Assembly (NCBI RefSeq): GCF_005116645.1
Contig: NZ_SWCM01000020.1
Span: forward strand, 1-64,000
Direction: 5' to 3'
DNA length: 64,000 nucleotides
DNA from: Desulfopila sp. IMCC35006
GTDB lineage: Bacteria; Desulfobacterota; Desulfobulbia; Desulfobulbales; Desulfocapsaceae
Shown one piece after another: positions 44,530-53,589 of the stretch (positions are counted from its first letter, which is position 1; each line of letters starts with the position of its first letter). The translations under genes were made by a program, and so were the position numbers. The notes under the pieces are model-generated. The model was not told the origin of the DNA and did no database searches. It saw nothing but the letters and a program-made list of their open reading frames with translations.

Positions 44530-45756
44530 ATGGCAGTGAGTTCAATTGAAGCGGTAATCGAGGACATCAAAGCAGGCAAGATGGTTATTCTGGTCGATGA
44601 TGAAGATCGGGAAAATGAAGGGGATCTTTATATGGCGGCCGAGAAAGTTAATGCTGAAAGCATTAATTTCATGGCGACATACGGTAGGGGCCTGATCTGT
44701 CTGACCTTGAACGGGGAATTGACTGATAAACTCGGCCTGCCAATGATGGTTTCCAACAACACATCTCCGTATGGCACCGGCTTCACGGTCAGTATTGAAG
44801 CCAGAACGGGAGTTTCGACGGGTATATCTGCGGCGGACAGAGCGCGAACTGTCCAGGTTGCCGTCGACCCGAATACAAAACCCCTCGACCTTGTCAGTCC
44901 CGGTCATATCTTCCCGCTCAGGGCGAGAGACGGAGGCGTTCTCGTTCGCGCCGGCCAGACCGAAGGTTCGGTCGATCTTTCCCGGCTTGCCGGCTTGATT
45001 CCTGCCGGGGTGATCTGTGAGATAATGAACGAGGACGGGACGATGGCCCGCATGAATGATCTGGAGAAGTTTTCTGAAAAACACAATTTGAAGATTGCCA
45101 CCATCGCCGACCTGGTTGCTTACCGGTTGCGTGAAGATACCCTTGTTCAGCGCGAAGTGGAAGCACGCGTCCCCACTGAGCATGCCGGCGAATTCAAGGC
45201 GGTGGTTTATTCCAATTCGGTTGACCATCTTGATCATCTGGCTCTCGTCAAGGGTGATATTTCCAAGGCGGAACGGGTCCTGGTCCGGGTTCATTCCGAA
45301 TGTCTGACCGGCGATGTCTTCGGTTCAGCCCGGTGTGATTGTGGCCTCCAGCTGAATGCGGCAATGAAAATGATTGACCAGGAAGGATGCGGCATTGTCC
45401 TGTACATGCGTCAGGAAGGTCGCGGCATTGGCCTTGTCAATAAATTAAAGGCCTATTGTCTGCAGGACGACGAGGGCGTGGATACAGTGGAAGCCAACCA
45501 TCGGCTTGGCTTTAAAAGCGATCTTCGCGATTATGGCATTGGTGCCCAGATACTCCGTGACCTCGGGGTGAAAAAAATGGCCATCCTGACCAATAATCCA
45601 AAGAAAATTGTCGGCCTGGAGGGCTACGGTATTGAAGTCGTCGAAAGATTACCACTCGAAATGCCGGCCACTAAAGAAAACAAAGAATATCTGATGTGCA
45701 AGCGTGATCGGATGGGACATCTCATGGCGGTTGAAGATACCTGTCCTATTGATTAA
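44530..45756 (+). CDS. ribBA: Bifunctional DHBP synthase / GTP cyclohydrolase II
   Basis: Makes both riboflavin precursors, one from ribulose 5-phosphate and one from GTP. It has 408 residues. The N-terminal RibB half (1-205) has [16 protein letters not shown] with the metal-binding acidic residues and [16 protein letters not shown]. The C-terminal RibA half has the zinc motif [20 protein letters not shown] with three cysteines and [16 protein letters not shown]. It lies 53 bp after ribE. No FMN riboswitch was seen upstream. Confidence 0.98.
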   Translation: MAVSSIEAVIEDIKAGKMVILVDDEDRENEGDLYMAAEKVNAESINFMATYGRGLICLTLNGELTDKLGLPMMVSNNTSPYGTGFTVSIEARTGVSTGISAADRARTVQVAVDPNTKPLDLVSPGHIFPLRARDGGVLVRAGQTEGSVDLSRLAGLIPAGVICEIMNEDGTMARMNDLEKFSEKHNLKIATIADLVAYRLREDTLVQREVEARVPTEHAGEFKAVVYSNSVDHLDHLALVKGDISKAERVLVRVHSECLTGDVFGSARCDCGLQLNAAMKMIDQEGCGIVLYMRQEGRGIGLVNKLKAYCLQDDEGVDTVEANHRLGFKSDLRDYGIGAQILRDLGVKKMAILTNNPKKIVGLEGYGIEVVERLPLEMPATKENKEYLMCKRDRMGHLMAVEDTCPID

Positions 45757-45923
45757 TTTCATATTTATGACAAGATAACGAAGGATCTCAAGGCACGTGT
45801 ATCCTGCACGGGGTATGGAAAAGAATTCCGGCCAGCTCCCCATCGATGGTAATTGCAGGGCGGTTTCCGGAATGGCATGCCGGTGAGAAGTTCCGATAAA
45901 TTATATATTTCAGGTGAGAGGAT

Positions 45924-46391
45924 ATGGCAAAGTTTATTGAAGGGAACCTCAATGCAGCGGGGAAAAAATTTGCGATTGTCGTCGCAAGATGGAATTCCTT
46001 TCTCAGTGAGAGACTGTTGGAAGGCGCTTTGGACAGCCTGGTACGATCCGGCGCTGCTGCGGATGACATTGACGTGGTGAGGGTTCCAGGTGCCTTTGAA
46101 ATTCCCCTCATTGCCAAGAAACTCGCCGGTGCACAAAAGTATCATGCGCTTATTGTTCTCGGAGTTGTCATCAGAGGTGCAACCCCGCACTTTGAGGTTG
46201 TGGTGAATGAGGTGTCCAAAGGGACCGCCCAGGCAGGTCTCGAGACCGGAGTGCCGATCCTGTTTGGCGTTTTAACCACAGAAACCATCGAACAGGCGAT
46301 TGAACGCAGCGGCACTAAAGCCGGCAATAAAGGTGCCGAAGTTGCCGTGGCGGCAATAGAAATGGCTAACCTGATTGATCAGCTGAACTGA
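45924..46391 (+). CDS. ribH: 6,7-Dimethyl-8-ribityllumazine synthase
   Basis: Icosahedral or pentameric enzyme that condenses the RibA/RibD pyrimidine with the RibB product. It has 155 residues with [60 protein letters not shown] with the catalytic histidine, and [34 protein letters not shown]. The gene is followed by a terminator-like hairpin, then nusB. Confidence 0.98.
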   Translation: MAKFIEGNLNAAGKKFAIVVARWNSFLSERLLEGALDSLVRSGAAADDIDVVRVPGAFEIPLIAKKLAGAQKYHALIVLGVVIRGATPHFEVVVNEVSKGTAQAGLETGVPILFGVLTTETIEQAIERSGTKAGNKGAEVAVAAIEMANLIDQLN

Positions 46392-46445
46392 TATTGATGG
46401 GTGAGTAAGGATCGATGCGGCAGTTTGGTCCGTATTGAAAATTGT

Positions 46446-46490
46446 GGGGCAGAGAGCAGGGACACCCTGTTGACAACTGCCCCTTTTTTA
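46446..46490 (+). terminator. Terminator after ribH with nested hairpin
   Basis: Outer stem GGGGCAG (46446-46452) and CTGCCCC (46477-46483) followed by TTTTTTA. An inner hairpin CAGGG/CCCTG lies in the loop (about 46458-46469). It ends the rib transcript before nusB. Confidence 0.75.
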
Positions 46491-46499
46491 TTGTTAATA
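46470..46499 (+). promoter_or_regulatory. Candidate nusB promoter overlapping the rib terminator
   Basis: A -35 TTGACA (46470-46475) inside the terminator loop, an 18-bp spacer and -10 TTAATA (46494-46499), 17 bp before the nusB ATG. The last four bases of the -10 are suboptimal. Confidence 0.45.
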
Positions 46500-46515
46500 A
46501 ACGGTAAGTTAAATT

Positions 46516-46947
46516 ATGGGTACGCGTCGGATATCACGGGAGGCGGCACTGCAGTTCCTCTATCAGGAAGATTTTACCATTAGTCCTGAACAGCAGTTTG
46601 GCTATGATCTGGCGGAAAGATTTGATCTCTTCTGCGCTCTTTTTCAGGTTAACAAAAAAGCCCGATCGTATGCACTCTGTCTGTTGCAGGGCATAACTGA
46701 TCATCTGGCGCGAATCGACGCGCTGATAGCTGAAGCGGCGAGCAACTGGCGACTGGTCCGTATCGCCGCCACGGATAGAAATCTGCTGCGCATTGCTATC
46801 TATGAAATGTTGGAGATAGACGATGTGCCGCCCCAGGTTGCCATAAACGAAGCGGTGGAAATCGCCAAGCGTTTTGCCGGAGAGGATTCTCCCAAATTCA
46901 TTAATGGAGTGCTGGACGCCGTAAGAGCTACCCTGGAGGCCGGCTGA
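46516..46947 (+). CDS. nusB: Transcription antitermination factor NusB
   Basis: Binds boxA of rRNA leaders with NusE (S10) to prevent premature termination. The 143 residues are typical and start with MGTRRISREAALQFLYQEDF. The C-terminal half carries IDALIAEAASNWRLVRIAATDRNLLRIAIYEM and the conserved VPPQVAINEAVEIAKRFAGEDSPKFINGVLDAV. It often neighbours ribH, as here. Confidence 0.97.
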   Translation: MGTRRISREAALQFLYQEDFTISPEQQFGYDLAERFDLFCALFQVNKKARSYALCLLQGITDHLARIDALIAEAASNWRLVRIAATDRNLLRIAIYEMLEIDDVPPQVAINEAVEIAKRFAGEDSPKFINGVLDAVRATLEAG

Positions 46948-47049
46948 TCGTCCTCAGGTTGGCCTCTTCTTGCAATTCTTGTCAATTCCGAGTACATCTT
47001 TTGGCCGGAAGCATCACCCAAAATGTACATTCAGGAATGACACAGCTCC

Positions 47050-49203
47050 ATGGCACAGACACAAAATAACTCGACTCCCAAGCCAGGCCTCAAGCAGGAG
47101 GCCCTTGCCGTTCTCGGCATATTTGTTTCTCTTTTTCTCTATCTCAGTCTTATTTCCTATTCGCTCCAAACCAACGGGAACTGGTGTGGCGAGATTGGCA
47201 CCCTGATTGCCCGGGTGCTTATTGGCTTCACCGGGTGGGGGGCCTATCTTCTGCCGGCCCTGTTGTTCTTTTCTTCTTTTCTCTTTTTCAGCCCGAGGAT
47301 GTCTTTCCAGCGACTGCCGCAGGTGATTGCCGGGCTGACCGGGGCAATTATCTCCTTTTGCGGGATGCTTTCTTCGTTGACCATCAAGGATCCATCATAT
47401 CTTGATGCAGGGGGATTTTTAGGCAGAACCGGTTTTACCCTGTTGTCATCTGCCGTCGGTCATGGCGGAACAGTGCTCGTCTTTATGATGGTTTTCCTCA
47501 TTTCGCTGATGCTTTCCAGCCAGTTTTCTCCTTATCAGCTGATGGCTGCCATAAAGCGGATGATCTTGCAGTCTGTCAAAAACATTTTTGGCCGGTTCGA
47601 CAAAGAGCAGGTGAAAACCCGGGAAAGAAAACAACCCAAAAACGACGGATCGGCCATGAAGATCCTCGACAAACAGGACCAGCCATTGCTGACCCCCCAG
47701 GTTCTGCAGACGATTTCAGTGCCGGAAGTTAAAGCGCCGACACGGGCTGCAAAAGAAGCTGATGCGGACGATGAATTCGCAGCAAAACCTATCGCCAGAG
47801 GGGACTGGAAGCTGCCGCCGCTGTCTCTTCTCAGTAAAAGCGACAAGGTGCAGGAAAAAATTGATAACGAAGTGTATTACAAGCTCTCAAAGCAGCTAGA
47901 GCAGAAATTAAAAAATTTCGGGGTTTCGGGTAAAGTTGTCGGTATTTCGCCGGGACCGGTCGTCACCACCTATGAATATTCTCCCGCCCCCGGGATTAAA
48001 ATTAATAAAATTGCCGGATTGGCGGACGATCTCGCCCTGGGACTGAAGGCTCAGTCGGTCCGTGTTGTCGGCTCCGTTCCGGGAAAGGCCGCTCTTGGCA
48101 TTGAGATTCCCAATGAAATACGCCAGATCGTTTATATCCGCGAGCTCATCGGCACCGAGAAATACCGGGCCAACTCACACAAACTGACGATTGCTCTCGG
48201 TCTTGATGTAATCGGGAACCTGGCCATGGCCAATCTGGCGAAAATGCCCCATCTCCTGATCGCCGGTGCCACTGGGGCTGGGAAGAGCGTCGGCATCAAT
48301 ACCATAATCGCTTCTATTTTATACAATGCAACCCCTCAGGAAGTACGCTTTTTGATGGTTGATCCAAAACGGATCGAGTTGTCCGGCTATGAAGGCATAC
48401 CCCATCTGCTTCATCCGGTGGTTGTCGATCCCAAGCTTGCCTCAAGAGCTCTGAACTGGGCGGTAAGAGAGATGGAACGACGCTATCGGCTGCTGGAAGA
48501 GGCCCGGGTGAAAAGCTTCGATTCCTACAATGAAGTCAATGAAGAAAAATTGCCCTATATAGTCGTGATTGTCGATGAGCTTGCGGATTTGATGATGGTT
48601 GCCTCCAAGGACGTTGAAGCCGCAATAGCCCGTTTGGCCCAAATGGCCAGAGCAGCCGGTATTCATTTGATCCTCGCCACCCAGCGGCCATCGGTCGATG
48701 TTCTCACCGGACTCATAAAGGCTAACTTTCCCACCCGAATTTCTTTTAAGGTGTCCTCAAAAATAGATTCCAGAACCATCCTTGATGCATCCGGTGCGGA
48801 ACATCTTCTCGGTGCCGGCGATATGCTGTTCCTCGCGCCGGGTACGGCTAACATTAAGCGTATTCACGGGGCATATATTTCGGAAAAAGAGACAAGTGAT
48901 ATTGTCGATTTTTGGAAACGGCAGGGGAGTTCCGGCTATGATGAGGCGGTGATGCAGGAAATCGAAAAGGAGCCGAACGGGAGCGGTGATGACAGTGATG
49001 GCGATTTTGACGATCGCTATGACGAAGCCGTCGCCCTGGTCACCGAAGCAGGACAGGCTTCAATATCCATGGTGCAGAGAAGACTGCGGGTCGGTTATAA
49101 CCGGGCTGCACGGATGATCGAAATGATGGAAAAAGAGGGGATAGTCGGACCGGCTGACGGGGCGAAGCCACGAGAGGTTATTGTGCGCAGTAACTACACC
49201 TAA
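47050..49203 (+). CDS. ftsK: DNA translocase FtsK
   Basis: Septal DNA pump that resolves chromosome dimers and clears DNA from the division site. The 717 residues hold an N-terminal membrane domain of four TM helices (about 25-170), a short linker, the alpha/beta motor (Walker A IAGATGAGKSVGINTII near 415, Walker B YIVVIVDELADLMM near 520, LILATQRPSVDVLTGLIKANFPTRISF) and a C-terminal gamma winged helix (YDEAVALVTEAGQASISMVQRRLRVGYNRAARMIEMMEKEGIVGP). The motor recognises KOPS via gamma. Confidence 0.98.
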   Translation: MAQTQNNSTPKPGLKQEALAVLGIFVSLFLYLSLISYSLQTNGNWCGEIGTLIARVLIGFTGWGAYLLPALLFFSSFLFFSPRMSFQRLPQVIAGLTGAIISFCGMLSSLTIKDPSYLDAGGFLGRTGFTLLSSAVGHGGTVLVFMMVFLISLMLSSQFSPYQLMAAIKRMILQSVKNIFGRFDKEQVKTRERKQPKNDGSAMKILDKQDQPLLTPQVLQTISVPEVKAPTRAAKEADADDEFAAKPIARGDWKLPPLSLLSKSDKVQEKIDNEVYYKLSKQLEQKLKNFGVSGKVVGISPGPVVTTYEYSPAPGIKINKIAGLADDLALGLKAQSVRVVGSVPGKAALGIEIPNEIRQIVYIRELIGTEKYRANSHKLTIALGLDVIGNLAMANLAKMPHLLIAGATGAGKSVGINTIIASILYNATPQEVRFLMVDPKRIELSGYEGIPHLLHPVVVDPKLASRALNWAVREMERRYRLLEEARVKSFDSYNEVNEEKLPYIVVIVDELADLMMVASKDVEAAIARLAQMARAAGIHLILATQRPSVDVLTGLIKANFPTRISFKVSSKIDSRTILDASGAEHLLGAGDMLFLAPGTANIKRIHGAYISEKETSDIVDFWKRQGSSGYDEAVMQEIEKEPNGSGDDSDGDFDDRYDEAVALVTEAGQASISMVQRRLRVGYNRAARMIEMMEKEGIVGPADGAKPREVIVRSNYT

Positions 49204-49230
49204 GCTTAATTGGTTGATTGTTGAATTTTC

Positions 49231-49259
49231 TTGACAATTACCAGGCAACCTAATATAAA
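49231..49259 (+). promoter_or_regulatory. Strong promoter of aprBA
   Basis: -35 TTGACA (49231-49236), a 17-bp spacer and -10 TATAAA (49254-49259), matching the sigma70 consensus in 11 of 12 positions. It leaves a leader of about 200 nt before aprB. Confidence 0.8.
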
Positions 49260-49463
49260 AAGTTCTCGAGAAAAATGAGTAGTCATTCAGTAAAAACTTA
49301 ATCAGTTGTTGCGAAGTTATAGCAATTTATGTGAAGTATTACTTGGTTGCCCGGTATAAGGATAGTCCTGGGGGACGAAGGGATTTTTTAGTTGTACTAA
49401 GTTTAAGTGGGCCCTGACTGTTCAGGGTTACAACAGTTAATACAAAACTGAGGAGGTAGTTGA
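49260..49463 (+). promoter_or_regulatory. Long 5' leader of aprBA
   Basis: Untranslated leader containing a T-run at 49385-49390 (GATTTTTTAG) after a weak GTCC/GGAC hairpin and a hairpin CCCTGA (49412-49417) with TCAGGG (49422-49427). The aprB ribosome-binding site (GAGGAGG) lies about 7 bp before the ATG. No known riboswitch class is evident. Confidence 0.4.
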
Positions 49464-49880
49464 ATGCCAAGTTATGTAGATCCTGCCAAATGTGATGGCT
49501 GCAAAGGTGGAGACAAAACGGCGTGCATGTACATCTGTCCCAACGACTTGATGGTTTTAAATGTTGAGGAGATGAAGGCTTACAATCAAGAGCCGGATGC
49601 TTGCTGGGAATGTTATTCCTGCGTTAAGATCTGCCCGCAAGGTGCAATTTTCGTACGTGGTTATGATGACTTCGTGCCCATGGGTGGTCAGGTTCATCCA
49701 ATGAGATCTTCTGATTCCATTATGTGGACTGTTAAGTTCCGTAATGGCAACATGAAGCGTTTCAAGTTTCCTATTCGAACCACTGCTGAAGGTGCTGCCA
49801 ATGCTTATGCCGGACAGAAAGGTGCGAACCTCGATGACGAATGTCTGCTTCTTGAGGCCAATCTTCCTACCCCTAAATAA
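49464..49880 (+). CDS. aprB: Adenylylsulfate reductase beta subunit
   Basis: Iron-sulfur subunit of APS reductase, which reduces APS to sulfite and AMP with AprA in the cytoplasm. The 138 residues carry two [4Fe-4S] binding motifs: CDGCKGGDKTACMYICP near the N-terminus (unusual spacing between first cysteines, as in APS reductases) and CWECYSCVKICPQGAI. The C-terminal extension (MRSSDSIMWTVKFRNGNMKRFKFPIRT) wraps AprA. Codon choice is like that of highly expressed genes. It lies 47 bp before aprA. Confidence 0.98.
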   Translation: MPSYVDPAKCDGCKGGDKTACMYICPNDLMVLNVEEMKAYNQEPDACWECYSCVKICPQGAIFVRGYDDFVPMGGQVHPMRSSDSIMWTVKFRNGNMKRFKFPIRTTAEGAANAYAGQKGANLDDECLLLEANLPTPK

Positions 49881-49927
49881 GCTGAGTTAGAAACTTTATA
49901 ACTACAAAATCTTTATTGTAAGGAGAT

Positions 49928-51949
49928 TTGAAAATGGCATTACCTAATAAACCAAAAGGTGAACTCAAAGCCGTAGTGAACCCCGAGGTGGTGGAGCATG
50001 ATGTTGATTGTCTCATCATCGGCGGTGGTATGGCTGCTTGTGGAACTGCTTTTGAGATTAAAAAGTGGGCCCCTGAAGGCATGAAGATTGTTCTCGTTGA
50101 TAAAGCATCTCTCGAGCGTTCAGGTGCAGTTGCTCAGGGTCTGTCTGCTATCAACACCTATATTGGCGAAAACCCGATCGAGAGCTATGTGAAAATGGTT
50201 CGTAACGATCTGATGGGCGTTGTACGTGAAGATCTTATCTATGACTGCGGTCGTCACGTAGATGAGTCTGTTAAGCTTTTTGAAGAGTGGGGCCTCCCCA
50301 TCTGGAAAAAAGATGCCGATGGTGAGAACCTTGACGGTTCCAAGCCCGCTAAGACCCTGCGTGAAGGCGGACAGCCTGTTCGTACCGGTAAATGGCAGAT
50401 CATGATCAACGGTGAGTCTTATAAGTGTATCGTTGCCGAGCCCGCAGCAACTGCTCTCGGTGCCGAAAACATTATCGAGCGTGTTTTTATTGTTAAGCTG
50501 CTGCTTGACAAGAACAAGCCCAATCAGATCGCCGGTGCTGTCGGTTTCTCCACCCGTGAAAACAAAGTACACGTTTTCCGTTGCAAGGCCGCTATGGTTG
50601 CTTGCGGTGGTGCTGTTAATATTTTCCGTCCACGCTCAACTGGTGAAGGTAAAGGCCGTGCCTGGTATCCTGTTTGGAACGCCGGTTCCACCTACACCAT
50701 GTGTGCCCAGGTCGGTGCTACCCTGACCATGATGGAAAACCGTTTCACCCCAGCCCGTTTCAAAGATGGTTACGGTCCTGTCGGTGCCTGGTTCCTTCTC
50801 TTCAAAGCCAAAGTACAGAACGGTCTTGGTGAGTTCTATGCGAACAGCGATGCAGTAAAAGAGGAACTCGAGAAATTCATGCCTTATGGCGCATCTGCCG
50901 TTACTCCGACCTGTCTGCGTAACCACCTGATGATCAACGAGCTGCGAGAAGGTCGTGGCCCGATCTATATGGCGACCGATGTTGCTCTCAACGCCTTCCT
51001 TGATGACCGTAAAGCAAAAGGAATGGATGAAAAGTCATTGAAGAAATTCTGGAAACACCTCGAGTCTGAGGCCTGGGAAGATTTCCTCGATATGTCTGTT
51101 GGTCAGGCTGGTCTTTGGGCTGGTGCGAACGTTGAGCCGGAGAAAGTTGGTTCTGAGATTATGCCGACCGAACCCTACATGCTCGGTTCTCACTCTGGTT
51201 GTTGCGGAATCTGGACTTCTGGACCGGAAGAGGCATGGGTACCTGATGTCAAGAATGAGTCACGTGCTCATAAGTATAAGTGGGGATACAACCGTATGAC
51301 TACGGTTGATGGACTCTTCACTGCTGGTGACGGTGTTGGTGCTTCCGGTCATAAATTCTCTTCCGGTTCCCATGCTGAAGGTCGTATTGCTGCCAAGCAG
51401 ATGGTTAAGTTCTGCCGCGATAACGATTTCAAACCTGAGTTGAAGCAGACCGCTCAGGAATTGGCAGACGAGATTTACGCACCGGTTAGACTCTATGAGG
51501 AGTTCAAAGGCGCTTCTACTGCAGCCGACGTCAATCCTAACTACTGCAAGCCTGCTGGTCTGATGATGCGTCTCATGAAAGCCACCGATGAATATGGCGG
51601 TGGTGTTGCGACCTATTATATGACCTCCGGTAAATTGCTTAACATCTGCCTCGATCTTCTCAAACTTCTTCGCGAAGATGCAGAGAAGATGGCCGCTGGT
51701 GATCTGCATGAGCTGCTTCGTTGCTGGGAAAACTACCATCGTATCTGGTGTGTTGAAACGCATATTCGGCACATCGAGTTCCGGAAAGAGTCCCGTTACC
51801 CAGGATTCTACTACAGATCAGATTTCCCAACCTGTGATGACGAGAACTGGAAGTGTTTCGTCAACTCTACCTTCAATCCTGAGACCCAGGAATGGAAGTG
51901 CGAGAAGGTTGAATGTATCAATATCCTCCCGACCGACCCTTGGCTGTAA
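49928..51949 (+). CDS. aprA: Adenylylsulfate reductase alpha subunit
   Basis: FAD-containing catalytic subunit of dissimilatory APS reductase. The 673 residues begin with an FAD Rossmann motif (VDCLIIGGGMAACGTAFEI, near 25). Substrate-site blocks are LERSGAVAQGLSAINTYIG, RGPIYMATDV, MSVGQAGLWAGANV, YMLGSHSGCCGIW and a GEGASGHKFSSGSHAEGR-type flavin segment (GDGVGASGHKFSSGSHAEGR). Tryptophans near the FAD face the beta subunit. With the qmo genes downstream and no sox genes nearby, it most likely runs in the reductive direction of sulfate respiration. The gene ends at a strong terminator. Confidence 0.98.
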   Translation: MKMALPNKPKGELKAVVNPEVVEHDVDCLIIGGGMAACGTAFEIKKWAPEGMKIVLVDKASLERSGAVAQGLSAINTYIGENPIESYVKMVRNDLMGVVREDLIYDCGRHVDESVKLFEEWGLPIWKKDADGENLDGSKPAKTLREGGQPVRTGKWQIMINGESYKCIVAEPAATALGAENIIERVFIVKLLLDKNKPNQIAGAVGFSTRENKVHVFRCKAAMVACGGAVNIFRPRSTGEGKGRAWYPVWNAGSTYTMCAQVGATLTMMENRFTPARFKDGYGPVGAWFLLFKAKVQNGLGEFYANSDAVKEELEKFMPYGASAVTPTCLRNHLMINELREGRGPIYMATDVALNAFLDDRKAKGMDEKSLKKFWKHLESEAWEDFLDMSVGQAGLWAGANVEPEKVGSEIMPTEPYMLGSHSGCCGIWTSGPEEAWVPDVKNESRAHKYKWGYNRMTTVDGLFTAGDGVGASGHKFSSGSHAEGRIAAKQMVKFCRDNDFKPELKQTAQELADEIYAPVRLYEEFKGASTAADVNPNYCKPAGLMMRLMKATDEYGGGVATYYMTSGKLLNICLDLLKLLREDAEKMAAGDLHELLRCWENYHRIWCVETHIRHIEFRKESRYPGFYYRSDFPTCDDENWKCFVNSTFNPETQEWKCEKVECINILPTDPWL

Positions 51950-51980
51950 TAGCTGGGGATGCAGTTGAGCTGATGTAAAG

Positions 51981-52017
51981 AAAATCTCCAGGGGTCTCTG
52001 ACTCCTGGAGATTTTTT
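51981..52017 (+). terminator. Terminator of aprBA
   Basis: Perfect 12-bp arms AAAATCTCCAGG (51981-51992) and CCTGGAGATTTT (52004-52015), followed by further T residues. It separates aprBA from qmoABC. Confidence 0.85.
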
Positions 52018-52323
52018 AGTGTGCGGGGAATCTCGTTCGCGGTGAGTCCTGATTGCCAGTCGCCTTTTTGACCCAGATGTACCGGGGAAAGATCTCTCAA
52101 AGGTTTTTCTTGTCGAAAGTTTCGCTTGCAGAGTTTTTGGTTTATGCAGGTAAGAGATTCTTGCAACTCTTGTCAACATAAGCTAAAAAATTCTTTGTTG
52201 AATTTTTTAAGGCTGTCCCTCTGTGTTTAATAGTTGTCATTTTTTGTGCTTTTCTAAGTAGAATGAGCATCTGCTAAAGATGATGATAGTACAATATTTT
52301 AAGAGCAATTATGGAGGTTAGGT
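52018..52323. other. Intergenic region aprA / qmoA
   Basis: About 300 bp, AT-rich, no coding frame supported. It probably contains the qmo promoter. No unambiguous consensus pair is visible, and the qmoA ribosome-binding site GGAGG lies 6-10 bp before the ATG. Confidence 0.45.
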
Positions 52324-53583
52324 ATGACTGACGAGCATGGCACTTCTGGTGCAGTATTGGTCGTAGGCGGGGGCATCAGTGGATTGACTGCTGCTCTGGA
52401 GACCGCTGAAGTCGGAAACGATGTGTTTATTGTTGAAAAAAGTGCATCTTTTGGCGGACGCGTAGCGCAGTTAAATGAATATTTTCCAAAATTATGTCCC
52501 CCATCCTGTGGGCTGGAAATCAATTTCCGCCGGGTGAGGGATAACCGCAAGATCAGAACATACACCATGACTACGGTGAAATCTGTGAGTGGCGGGCCGG
52601 GCAATTATGAAGTGACGCTGGAGACGGCGCCGCGGTATGTTAACAGCAATTGTACCGCCTGTGGTGACTGTGGTGACGCATGCCCTGATGAGATTGTTAA
52701 CGAATTTAACTTTGGCATGAATAAATCCAAGGCGGCATATCTTCCCCATGAAATGGCTTTCCCGAGAAGATATGTGATCAACAAGGCGGCATTAAGTGCT
52801 GCGGGTGCCAAAGCTGTTAAAGAGGCCTGCAAATACGATGCAGTAGACCTTGATATGCAGGCCGTTACTTTCAAAATCAACGTTGGTTCGATTATCTGGG
52901 CAACAGGTTGGACTCCTTATGAGCCAACCAAGATGGAAAATCTGAAATTCGGAAAATCAAAGGCCATTGTCACCAACATGATGATTGAACGCATGGCGGC
53001 GCCTAGCGGGCCAACCGGCGGCAAGATTGTCAGACCTGGCGATGAAAAAGAAATCGAATCGATTGCTTTCGTTCAATGTGCTGGTTCGCGTGATGAAAAC
53101 CATCTAGAGTATTGTTCCCATATTTGCTGCATGGCCACATTTAAGCAGATGACCTATGTGCGTAAGCAGTATCCCGATGCGAAGATATATGTCTTCTACA
53201 TCGACCTCAGAACTCCTGGGAAATATGAGAAATTCCGTGAAGTTCGCATGGCTGATGAAAATGCTGTTTTCATAAAGGGTAAAGTTGCAGAAATTATCCC
53301 GGAAGCTGATGGTGGTGTCTCTGTTGTAGCTGAAAATGCTCTTACCGCTGAGAAAATGACGCAAAAAGTTGACATGGTCGTTCTGGCAACAGGAATGCAA
53401 CCGTCACTTGCCCTGCAGGGTGCACCAACAGATCTGCAGATGGATACCAGCGGCTTTGTCATTTCAGACTATGCTAAAGCTATGATAGCAGCAGGTTGTG
53501 CAAAGAAAGCCGCGGATGTTGTTACCTGTACTCAATCTTCAACTGCAGCTGCCTTAAAGGCAATTCAGGTTTCCAGGAGGTAA
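52324..53583 (+). CDS. qmoA: Quinone-interacting oxidoreductase subunit QmoA
   Basis: HdrA-like FAD and Fe-S subunit of the Qmo complex that links menaquinol to APS reductase. The 419 residues begin with a Rossmann motif (VLVVGGGISGLTAALE), followed by KSASFGGRVAQLNEYFPKLCPPSCGLEIN, a ferredoxin-like cluster motif CTACGDCGDACPDEIVNEF, and QCAGSRDENHLEYCSHICC as in HdrA. It lacks the extra C-terminal ferredoxin modules of QmoB. It is 6 bp from qmoB. Confidence 0.97.
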   Translation: MTDEHGTSGAVLVVGGGISGLTAALETAEVGNDVFIVEKSASFGGRVAQLNEYFPKLCPPSCGLEINFRRVRDNRKIRTYTMTTVKSVSGGPGNYEVTLETAPRYVNSNCTACGDCGDACPDEIVNEFNFGMNKSKAAYLPHEMAFPRRYVINKAALSAAGAKAVKEACKYDAVDLDMQAVTFKINVGSIIWATGWTPYEPTKMENLKFGKSKAIVTNMMIERMAAPSGPTGGKIVRPGDEKEIESIAFVQCAGSRDENHLEYCSHICCMATFKQMTYVRKQYPDAKIYVFYIDLRTPGKYEKFREVRMADENAVFIKGKVAEIIPEADGGVSVVAENALTAEKMTQKVDMVVLATGMQPSLALQGAPTDLQMDTSGFVISDYAKAMIAAGCAKKAADVVTCTQSSTAAALKAIQVSRR

Positions 53584-53589
53584 ATATCG

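Noticed and set aside
43784-44530. FMN riboswitch before the rib genes
   Set aside because: The gap before ribE is only 15 bp and the RFN conserved blocks are not seen before ribE, ribBA or ribH.
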